Shown one piece after another: positions 55,396 to 64,000 of a stretch of 64,000 nt of DNA. Each line of letters opens with the position of its first letter. Within the stretch, counting starts at the first letter, position 1. The DNA is from Garcia nutans (taxonomy: Eukaryota > Streptophyta > Magnoliopsida > Malpighiales > Euphorbiaceae). The translations under genes and the position numbers were made by a program. The stretch covers positions 55,456,001 through 55,520,000 of the forward strand of contig CANTUV010000024.1 of the NCBI GenBank assembly GCA_947685225.1, given 5' to 3'. The notes beneath the pieces are model-generated. The model ran no database searches and was not told where the DNA came from. It saw only the letters and a program-made list of their open reading frames with translations.

Positions 55396-56110
55396 TGCAC
55401 AAACAAGGATAAATAGGACATTCCTTCCAACCTTATAACTTCCACACATGAATGGCGAGTCTCTTTTCCTAGATATATGGTCAACAAAATATCAACTTGG
55501 GATATTTTGTTTTTCGAAAAGTTCCCTCGGACGGTTTAATCAATAGCTACATTCTCTAATATAGAAGTCGGTCCTTGACAATTCCCATTAATTAGGTTTT
55601 AACCCATTGAATAGCTTTTATGCTATATTGGATTAAAGCAAAATTAAGAGGTTCATCATAAATAGATTTCTTTATTTGAAAAAGTAACTAGTGATTCATG
55701 CCAAAAACAAGCCCATGGTTAATAACTATTGGTTTAAATGAGGCTCGCAATTGATTTTTGGTATTTTGTAATTGATCTAAATATTTATAAGCTCTTTTTA
55801 AGAAAAATGTTGTATTTTTAGATGAAGCAAAAGGTAATTTTGTTTGTTTGCACCATAAGGTGTAAAATAATTTTTGACCTATCTTGAAAGGTTTTAATGT
55901 CCAAAGACATTCTTGAAAATTTTGAAAATAGTTTGTCTTTTGGATCTTTAAAGAATTACTTTTGAGCTTACAATATCGGTAGGTCATATTAGAAAAAGAA
56001 CAAACCAAATAAGCCATGGTTCAAACCAAGATATATCAATCATAGTCAAACAATAAGCATTTGAGGCAAAAACCTAATAAAAATAGCTAGGACAATTACA
56101 TGAGCTTAAG
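55396..56110 (-). other. Tat 2 leader
   Basis: Non-coding leader matching 13880-14270 and 16530-16905 in one piece. It shows the uninterrupted site of solo LTR 2 (CTAAATATTTATAAGC). It passes into LTR sequence without a primer site. Confidence 0.75.
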
Positions 56111-56851
56111 TTTTAGTTTAAAGCTTATGAAAATAAGGCTAAAAACATAGATGTTTGAAAAGAGTGAGCTACTGTGATGATAATTAATTTTGACAAATAA
56201 AATTAAAGAGACATACCTACGTTTAAAGGCTCCACCAAAAATTATTGATGAAATTCTTGGCCTAGCTTAGCACTAAGGCAGAAGATTGCTTGCTGCCTTG
56301 ATTGCTTATTATCGCTTTTTTTGTTGCTTGATTGTTGCTTTTAAATTTTCAAATTTTCCCGGATCAATTGTTAAGAAAAATTCTGAATAATTCTTTCATC
56401 CAACTTTTTTCATCCTTATTATGTGCGTTTAATACTACTATTTATAGGAAAAAAAAGACCTAATACTACTTTGATAAGGAAATACCAACTATTTATAAAA
56501 AATCACAAAATCGGTTAAAACCAGGTTTGATAAAAAAAATTGACAGCGTGTGCGGGCTGCTGAGCCTGTGAGGATTGCTGCAGGCTAGCACCAAGACAAT
56601 GCTGGGCGAGGGAATGGGCAACTATGGGCTGGGCAAATTGGGTGCCCAGTTCGTCGCAGGCAGCCCCTTGCCACGCGGCAGCGCTGCCACACATCGCTCG
56701 CTGATCCATCCGTTTTTATTTTTTATCCTTTTTTTATAAATATTATTATATTATTAAAAATAAATAAATAAAAATAAAATAAATATTATAAATAATAAAT
56801 ATAATAAATACCATAAAAATTATTTCGGATCGTTTCAAATATTAGACCAAA
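56111..56851 (-). repeat. Truncated 5' LTR of Tat 2
   Basis: Matches 49780-50590 of the 3' LTR, including GATGTTTGAAAAGAGTGAGC and the GC-rich island (56540-56705). The end bearing the primer-site junction is deleted and the other end is cut by element C at CCAAA (56847-56851). Confidence 0.8.
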
Positions 56852-59471
56852 TGTAACACCCCTTCCCGACCTACGTGTGTGAGCTGAGTAGAGGCGCCAC
56901 ACTATCCTAATGTTGTTACCAATTTTACTTAGTCAATTTTTAGTTCAGATTTTTACAGAAATTTTGCCATAGTTTCGCCTAGAAATTGAGTCCCAAGTGT
57001 CGACAAAACTGGTTTTTTTTTCTGATTTTTGAAAATATTTTTACACAAACCAATGCAAACAAAATCATTCTCAGTACACTCCCAATAAATCCCCCTTATA
57101 ACCTCAACTACAACCTACAAAAAGGATTTACACTTCTAGTACAAAATAAAGTAAAGGTTTATTATGAAACACAGTAGATAAAATATTTGTTCACTATGCA
57201 GCGGAAAGTAACAATATTTACAAATTCATATACATCAAAACTCAATTTTTACAAAACATAAAGTTTATACATGTTTGGCAGTCAGTCTTTGATCTTTAAG
57301 CCCACAATTCACACTTCAGAATCTAAACTCTACTCGGCCTAGAGGAACTCTCCGGTTCCACCCTGTCACCTGGTGATAAACCACAATCGCGCTAAGCCAA
57401 CGACTGAGTGGTACAAACAACCATAATATTATGCTTTGATGCAATGCCAATGCCACACAATCAAGTTTCATAAACAATTCATGAAGTACTACTCACAATT
57501 TTCACATCCATAATCATATTAAAGCAAAGACAAATATATATCTCATTAATCATTTGTTTCCCCTTTTTGAATTATATATATATAAACAAAGACAAGCATG
57601 GGCCCAAAAAGAAATCTAATATGTTATTCAAAGTTCAGAGTTACTGCTTTGGTCCATAATCACAATCATCAAGCCCGTAGGCAAAAATATATATATCTCT
57701 ATCCATGGATAGAGTAATAGACCCAGTCTCTTGGATCTCAACCCGGTTAAAACCGAGGAAGTCCTCAACCCGGCTAGACTGTTACTATTTTTGAGGCTTA
57801 CGACCCAGTCTTTTCACCCCAAAAACATCACATTTCACATTTATCATTTCACATTTTTCAACTGGAATCGGCTTACGACCCGGTCATTTCACCTATCCAG
57901 TGATTCATAGGTATGCCGCCAAACTCAGAACTCTGAAAATTGAATTAACATATTAGGCACACAATCATTTAATTTATCTCTTTAACAATTTCTTTCTCAA
58001 TTCATTTCATATTCCACAATCAATTAGGCAACTATGCCTCAATCATCTCATTTGCATCATTGTCACCAAACACATTGGTTTTACATCTCATTATATCTCA
58101 AATCACATTAATCAATTCATCACTCAAGTGTACATAACCAATGGCATTAACACACATTTTACATGCTCATCACAACATTCACATTATACCAAACATACAT
58201 TATTAATATGCATTTCAACCTCTTCACAACCTAATCCAAAAGGAATATTAGCAAAATGACCATATGAACAGTAAATTCTGGTTTTGGACTCAACTTAATC
58301 CTTATTTTGAAAAATTGTATAAAATAATATACTTGACTAAAAACTCTAAAATTTTTACAGAATTTAGTTTTACATCTTAAAATCATTCCTTTAAAATTTC
58401 AAATCAAGATGAACACAAAATCTTGGTCAAATAGTTCACCCAACCAGACTGCTCCAATTGTCCTGCATCCTGGCAGCAGTTCTGAACTTTGTGAATTTCG
58501 TAAATTAAATTCAATCAACGTGGTTCCAAATTATTATTCTCATATACTAGACTCACGAAGAAACAACATATCCAAAATTCAATTGGATATTATTTTTCTA
58601 CATTTTATTAAAAATCCCGAAAGATAGTTGTCTCAGTGAAGGTACCTGCTGGAACAGGTCTAATAAAAATAATCTTTCCAAAATCATAACCATTCCAAAA
58701 TCAAATCAACATATTTTTCAGTCATTCTAGACTCATAGAGGCACAACATATCAAAAATTTACTTCAAGAACGTTTTTTATATTTAATTAAAAATCTTACA
58801 ATAAAGTACCAAACTCATGTATTATATGCTTTCAACTTCACTAAACACAACTCTTACTCTTCCATCACCAACACTAACCTAACTTCTTATCTTTAATTCC
58901 ATTTCAACACTTTTACACACACCATACACAAACACACTCCAACCATCAACTACACTCCATCAAACTCAAACAAAATTCCAAATAGAACAAGAGAAATCAA
59001 GAGAAAACTCACCAAAAATGATGAACTTCTTGAATTTCTAACTTGTTTTCTTGAAATCTTCCTTCAATTTGATCCTAGAAATCAAAACCTCTCTTGCTCT
59101 CTTGTCTCTTTAGTGTGCCGGCCATCCCCAAAAGAAAAAGAAAAATGAAGAGTAAAATAAATCAAAGTCAAATATTTAGACTCTTCTTAATTCTCCACCA
59201 AGTATTTTTAATATTAAAATAATCCATCTTCTCTCTTCCACTCATCTAAATTTCTATTTCCATTAATTAATTAATTCAACACTAATAAACATAAATATCT
59301 TCTTCTTTTGACTTTCTTATTTGACTTGTGTATATGTTATATATATTTCCATATATACAACATATACACTCTCTCTTAAATTCTTTTCTCTTTCAAATTT
59401 AACATATACATTCAATCCAAATAAAACAACAATTATATCAAAACTTCTATGGCGCACTTTGGGATATTACA
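56852..59471 (-). repeat. 3' LTR of element C, 2620 bp
   Basis: The plus strand reads TGTAACACCCC to GGGATATTACA. Minus-strand landmarks are donor-like TTTG/GTGAGT (59012), an acceptor-like GGATTAG/GTTGTGAAG near 58230, inverted-repeat arms 57929-57956 and 57615-57641 with a GACTGGGTCT/AACCCGG module loop, and hairpin 57371-57409 (second stem imperfect). The palindromic array is absent; its place (about 58260-58800) is filled by unrelated sequence. Confidence 0.93.
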
Positions 59472-59490
59472 ATTCTCCCCCTCTAAAAAG
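59472..59490 (-). promoter_or_regulatory. Polypurine tract of element C
   Basis: The minus strand reads CTTTTTAGAGGGGGAGAAT next to the LTR, identical in core to that of element B. Confidence 0.92.
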
Positions 59491-59517
59491 AAATTTCGTC
59501 CTCGAAATTACCTGATA

Positions 59518-60573
59518 TCAAGTCTGAAACAGTTGAGGATACTGATCTCGTATCGCTTGCTCACTCTCCCAAGTTGCCTCTTCTCTACCATGATTCTTCC
59601 AAAGAACTTTTACAAGTGGCACTTTCTTATTTCTCAACTCTTTCACTTCATGTGCCAAAATAGCAATTGGTTCTTCTTCAAAAGTTAGATCCGGACTCAC
59701 CTCAATAGATTCAACTGGTAAAACATGAGATGGGTCAGATCTATACCTTCGCAACATAGAAACATGAAAGACATTATGGATTCTATCCAACTCAGGCGGC
59801 AAAGCAAGACGATAAGCAACTGGTCCAACTCTTTCTAATATCTCATATGGTCCAATGAAACAAGGACTCAGCTTCCCTTTTTGACCAAATCTCAATATCT
59901 TTTTCCAAGGAGACACTTTCAAAAATACTTTATCTCCAACATCAAACTCTATGTCTCTCCTCTTCAAATCTGAATAAGACTTCTGTCGGTCTGAAGCTGC
60001 TTTCAACCTATCCCGAATCATCTTTGCTTTTTCTTCAGTCTCTTTAACCAGATCAGGACCAATTAACTTGCCCTCTCCAATTTCATTCCAACATAAAGGC
60101 ATTCTACATCTTCTCCCATACAATGCCTCAAATGGTGCCATTCCAATACTGGATTGATGACTGTTGTTGTAAGCAAATTCTACAAGTGGTAAAAATCTGT
60201 CCCAATTTCCAGAGAAATCAATGACACAGCTTCTCAACATATCCTCGATAATCTGTATCACTCTCTCTGACTGCCCATCTGTCTGCGGATGAAAAGCAGT
60301 GCTAAAATGCAATCGAGAACCCAAAGCACCATGTAAACTCTTCCAAAATCTCAAAGTAAATCTAGGATCTCGATCAGACACTAAAGAAATTGGGACTCCA
60401 TGCAACTTTACTATCTCATTGATGTACAACTCAGCTAACTTCTCAAGTGAAAAGTCCATCCCAACCGGAAGAAAATGAGCTGTCTTTGTCAACCTATCAA
60501 CAATCACCCAAATGGCATCATGCTTCCTCTGTGTCATAGGCAAACCAGACACAAAATCCATTGTGATTCTCTC
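59518..60573 (-). CDS. pol: Integrase core and chromodomain of element C
   Basis: Open from MDFVSGLPMTQRK (60561) to the natural stop at 59518, preceded by a TAG (60574-60576) where related copies have Trp in PEWKWDR. The triad Asp in MDFVSGLP, Asp in VSDRDPRF and Glu in DGQSERV is complete. GPY/F (FIGPYEILERVGPVAYRLAL) and chromodomain (IAILAHEVKELRNKKVPLVK, then WKNHGREEATWESEQ) follow. Confidence 0.93.
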   Translation of the reverse strand, partial: ERITMDFVSGLPMTQRKHDAIWVIVDRLTKTAHFLPVGMDFSLEKLAELYINEIVKLHGVPISLVSDRDPRFTLRFWKSLHGALGSRLHFSTAFHPQTDGQSERVIQIIEDMLRSCVIDFSGNWDRFLPLVEFAYNNSHQSSIGMAPFEALYGRRCRMPLCWNEIGEGKLIGPDLVKETEEKAKMIRDRLKAASDRQKSYSDLKRRDIEFDVGDKVFLKVSPWKKILRFGQKGKLSPCFIGPYEILERVGPVAYRLALPPELDRIHNVFHVSMLRRYRSDPSHVLPVESIEVSPDLTFEEEPIAILAHEVKELRNKKVPLVKVLWKNHGREEATWESEQAIRDQYPQLFQT

Positions 60574-61627
60574 CTATTTCCATTCAGGCACTAATAAAGG
60601 TTGAAGCAACCCAGTTGGAACTTGATGCTCAGCTTTAACCCTCTGACAAGTGAGACATTTGGATACAAATTCCGCTATGTCTCTCTTTATACCTGACCAC
60701 CAGTAATGCTGTTTCAAATCATGGTATATCTTTGTACTTCCGGGATGCATAGTAAAAACCGATTGGTGTGCTTCCTCCAAAATAACCTTTTTCAAACTAT
60801 CATTATCAGGAACACACAATCTATCCTTAAACCAAAGGCTACCATCACTTCTCACAAAGAAATCTCGGCTCTCCCCATTTTGGCAATCTGAAACAATCTT
60901 CTGAATTTTCTCATCTGTCAATTGAGCCTCCTTAATCTGATCCAACAATACTGGTCTCAATTACAACTGAGCCAACAATGCACCATCATCACATGCTTCA
61001 AAACTAGCATGTAACGCTCTCAACTCAACAAGCAATGAGGGTGAATAAATAGCCAAACCTGTCAGAGACTTCCGAATCAATGTGTCAGCAACTACATTTG
61101 CCTTACCAGGATGATAATCAATCAAACAGTCATAGTCTTTGATCAGCTCTAACCATCGCCTTTGCCGAAGATTAAGCTCCATCTGGACACCCAAATATTT
61201 CAAACTTTTATGATCCATATAGATAAAACATTTCTCCCCATACAAGTAGTGTCGCCAAATCTTCAAAGCAAATACTATAGCTGCCAATTCCAGATCATGT
61301 GTTGGATAATTGAGCTGATGCGACTTCAACTGCCGAGAAGCATAAGCTACAACTTTACCCTCTTGCATCAAGACACATCCTAAACCATTATGTGAAGCAT
61401 CATTGTAAATTACATAAGGTTTATCTTCCACGGGTAAAGTAAGAACAGGTGCTTGAGTCAACATTTCTTTCAACTGATCAAAACTAGCTTGACACTGATC
61501 TGTCCACACAAATCTAACTCCCTTTCAAGGCAATCTGGTGAGTGGAGTAGCTATTAAAGAAAAACCTTTCACAAACCTTCGATAATAGCCTGCCAAACCC
61601 AGAAAACTTCTAACTTCAGTCACTGAC
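60574..61627 (-). pseudogene. pol: Reverse transcriptase end, RNase H and integrase zinc finger of element C
   Basis: From the right: VTEVRSFLGLAGYYRRFVKG-like thumb, a TGA (61525-61527) probably from CGA, and then RNase H (YNDASHNGLGCVLMQEGKVV ... KSLKYLGVQMELNLRQRRW ... NVVADTLIRKS). A TAA (60961-60963) follows, then the zinc finger (HQSVFTMHPGSTKIYHDL ... CLTCQRVKAEH). Only three point nonsense changes occur over 2.1 kb, all possible transitions. The YVDD part lies beyond the LTR 5 insertion. Confidence 0.92.
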
Positions 61628-61667
61628 TGTAATATCCTCATGTATGCCCTAGAAGTCTTGGTGATAG

Positions 61668-61704
<37 letters not shown>

Positions 61705-64000
61705 ATATATTGGATTGAATGTATATTATGTGATAAGAAAAGAAATTGAGAAGAGAATGCTTGTGTATATGTGTTTTGGGAAAGGAAATAGGGTTTAGAG
61801 AAAATGGTATATGTTGTGTATATGATGATATATATAACATATAAATGGGTCAAAGGAAGAGTCAAAGGAAAAGAGATATTTTTGTGTTGAGTGTGTAATT
61901 ACTTAAAAGGACTTATAAGTTAAAAGAGAGTTAGAACAAATGGTTAAGGGCATTGAGGTAATTTACCTTTAGAAATCTCTTGGTGGAGATTAAAAGATGG
62001 AAAAGTGTTTGACTTGTGGCTATTTTGTTTTCTTTTCATTTTGGGTGCTGGTGATTGAAGGAGAGAAAGAGGAAGATAAGTGTTCTTGATGCTAGAGTTC
62101 AATTGAAGAGGCAATCAAAGAGTTTGGTTAGAGATTTGGGAAATTTCTTCATCTAAGGTAAGAAATCTCTTGTTTTCCTTTGTTAATTTTGAAGTTATGT
62201 TTAAAGTGAAGTGTGATTTGTTGATGTAATGATTTGGTGTATTTGATATGTGTTTGCAAGTGTTAGAATTGATTTAAAGTTAAAAATTGGAATTGGTGTT
62301 GGTTTGGTTGTGATTATGGAAAAATAAGTGAAGATTGATAGTGGAAAATCAAGAGTAAAGTTTGAGTTAGGGTTTTGAGATGGTTTGTGTTCAAATGTGT
62401 TGTTTAAGTGGTTATTGTGATGAATATGTGTTATGACATGAGTTATATAAATTTGAGTGAGTTTGTGTTGGGAATTATATGTTAAAATGCATTTGGAAGA
62501 GGGTTGGTTACATTTAGAGTTTTGGTGATGAGTGACACGGCCAAAGGAAAGGAGAGACACGGCCAAGCCAAGGAAATTTGGGCGTGTTGGTTGAGTTTTT
62601 GAGAGACACGGCCGTGTCCCTTAGCCGTGTTCACTACTGGATTTTGGTTTTGGGAGACACGGTCACAAGCTTGGCCGTGTCCCTTGCCGTGTTGCTTACT
62701 GTCAAATGGTGTTGGGAGACACGGCCACAAGCTTGGCCGTGTCCCTCAAGTGGGCTGCCCGTGTTCCTCAAGTGTGATAGTTAGGGTTTTCATTCTTTGA
62801 TCTTATTGCATTGTTTTGGTCCTCCAAAGGTAGGTTGGTCCCTAAACCTAAACCTAAACACACTTAAATCAATGAATGCCCTAATCAAATGGATGTGAAA
62901 GATCCTAAAGCTATGAATGATATAAATTGTTCTTTGCCCTAATTGCATTGTTGAGATTGAACAATGTTATGTTATGCATTGTGAATGGTAATGTGTTTCA
63001 TAAGTAATGTACATTGAAATATTATATCAATAATGTTATGTGCATAATATGAATTGAAATGTGAAATGTGATACAATGCCATTGTGATTGGCTATGATGA
63101 TATAATTGAATGATGTATGGCATGTTTGCCTAATTGATGTGAAAGATTGAGAAAGAGTTTGATAAAGAGAATAATGAAATAAGTGTATGCTTAATATGAT
63201 ATTCATTTTCAGAGTTCTGGTTTTTGGAGGCATGCCTATTTAATGAAAGGTAACAGTCTTGCCGGGTTGAGGATCTCTTCAAATTGAGTTGAATTGAGGT
63301 CCAAGAGACTGGGTCTGTTACACTATGATAATTGATATTATGAGATATTAGATTTGTAACAGTCTTGCCGGGTTGAGGATCTCCTCGAGTTAGATGAGTT
63401 GATGATCCAAGAGACTGGGTCTGTTACGCTATCCATGGATAGAGATATATATGTATATGTTGCCTACGGGCTTGATAATGGTGTTTATGAACCAAAGCAG
63501 TAACTCTGAATTCTGAATATCGTATTAAGTACTTAATGGGCCCATAGGTGTCTAGGTTTTATGTATATCATAAATGATGTTCTAATGTAATGAAATGTTA
63601 ATATTACTTAAATGATGAAACGGACTATTCACGGAATATTGTTTGTTGATTATGATCTTTATTGATTGAGTGTGTATCATTGATGTTGATTTGTTAATAC
63701 ATATATGAAACATTGCATTGCACTAAAGCATAACATTAGCATGAATTGTCTTACTAAGCCCTTGGCTTAGCGCGATAGTGTTTAATCGCGCAGGTAATAG
63801 AGTTGAACCCGAGAGCTCTTCTAGACCGAGTGAGAGTAGACATTGAAGAGTTGATTTTGGGAACTTAAAGATCAGAGGAGATTTGCCAATCATGTATAAC
63901 TCTTTTATATTTTGTAAAGATTTTGTTTATATTGTAAATATATATGTAATGATAAATATGTACTCAAACGTTTTCATATGTGTAAATATTTTATAATTTT
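61628..64000 (+). repeat. LTR 5 (Tekay-type family, element B subfamily), runs off the window
   Basis: It starts TGTAATATCCTC next to CTGAC (61623-61627, presumed target duplication). Landmarks are (GTT)n 61671-61702, donor-like AAG/GTAAG (62158), palindromic array (62533-62765) and donor-like AAAG/GTAGGT (62830). Inverted-repeat arms lie at 63191-63216 and 63502-63528 around two 75-bp modules (63250, 63356), and the tandem hairpin is at 63754-63794. Whether it is a solo LTR or the start of a full element cannot be seen. Confidence 0.93.

Larger units (their letters stand above)
48724..56851 (-). mobile_element. Second Tat-type element (Tat 2), gag-only derivative
   Basis: Minus-strand order from the right is truncated 5' LTR (56111-56851), leader, gag (53890-55395), 3' untranslated region with a minisatellite, and 3' LTR (48724-50618). 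Pol and the antisense gene are missing: sequence matching 5486-5765 of Tat 1 is joined directly to the gag end near 53870-53905. The primer site and the adjacent end of the 5' LTR are also deleted (junction about 56110). The left flank CATTT (48719-48723) is the likely target site in the Helitron; the right LTR end is cut by element C. Confidence 0.85.
56852..61627 (-). mobile_element. Tekay-like chromovirus (element C), 3' part
   Basis: Reading the minus strand from the right: end of reverse transcriptase, RNase H, integrase with chromodomain, polypurine tract, then 3' LTR (59471 to 56852). It is cut at 61627 by LTR 5 and presumably continues beyond the window. Its integrase and chromodomain are close to those of element B, but its LTR belongs to a different subfamily without the GACACGG array. 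Confidence 0.93.

Overview
The window reads as gene-poor, repeat-dense nuclear DNA of a flowering plant, probably a eudicot. The evidence is AT-rich intergenic sequence, Ty3/gypsy Tat and chromovirus (Tekay-like) lineages, a SIRE-like copia, an Ac-type hAT and a plant-type Helitron. No ordinary host gene, tRNA or rRNA was found. Species cannot be told from the sequence alone.

Almost every base can be assigned to a transposable element, and the elements are nested. The oldest visible layer is a minus-strand Helitron Rep-helicase pseudogene (41918-48723). An hAT element (right end about 41917, transposase pieces at 22663-24134 and 36772-37165) sits inside it. A SIRE-like copia (19406-22662) sits in the hAT, and a minus-strand Tat/Ogre-type gypsy element (5486-19405) sits in the copia. 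A second gypsy element (1-5485, chromovirus-like, plus strand) sits in the Tat element. A solo LTR (723-3301) sits inside that gypsy element and another (14272-16524) inside the Tat leader. The hAT also holds a solo LTR (24135-36771) that is itself split by a full-length 10,078-bp Tekay-like element (24332-34409), plus an old LTR (38661-41371). The Helitron also holds a solo LTR (42430-45564) and a gag-only Tat derivative (48724-56851). The Tat derivative holds a minus-strand Tekay-like element (56852-61627), which is split by yet another LTR (61628 to the window end). Exact 5-bp target duplications are visible for four insertions fully inside the window (718-722/3302-3306, 14267-14271/16525-16529, 24327-24331/34410-34414, 24130-24134/36772-36776) and also at 42425-42429/45565-45569.

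The most interesting signal is in the 2.2-3.1 kb LTR family (TGTAATATCC...GTGTTACA) that occurs eight times in both orientations. All copies share a set of features that plain LTR annotation does not explain. These are a splice-donor-like site 458-531 nt into the LTR, a second AG/GT-bounded mini-exon of 84-89 nt in three copies, and a long inverted repeat with arms of about 27 nt around a loop whose content differs between subfamilies. There is also a tandem pair of short hairpins, and most copies have an array of self-complementary GACACGG/CCGTGTC words. In the full-length element the next good acceptor is directly before the gag ATG. Splicing would therefore remove the structured LTR region and the primer-binding site from gag mRNA, while unspliced RNA keeps them.

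The second notable system is in the Tat element. A DUF7745-like antisense gene with its own TATA box and a clean GT-AG intron lies between pol and the 3' end on the opposite strand.
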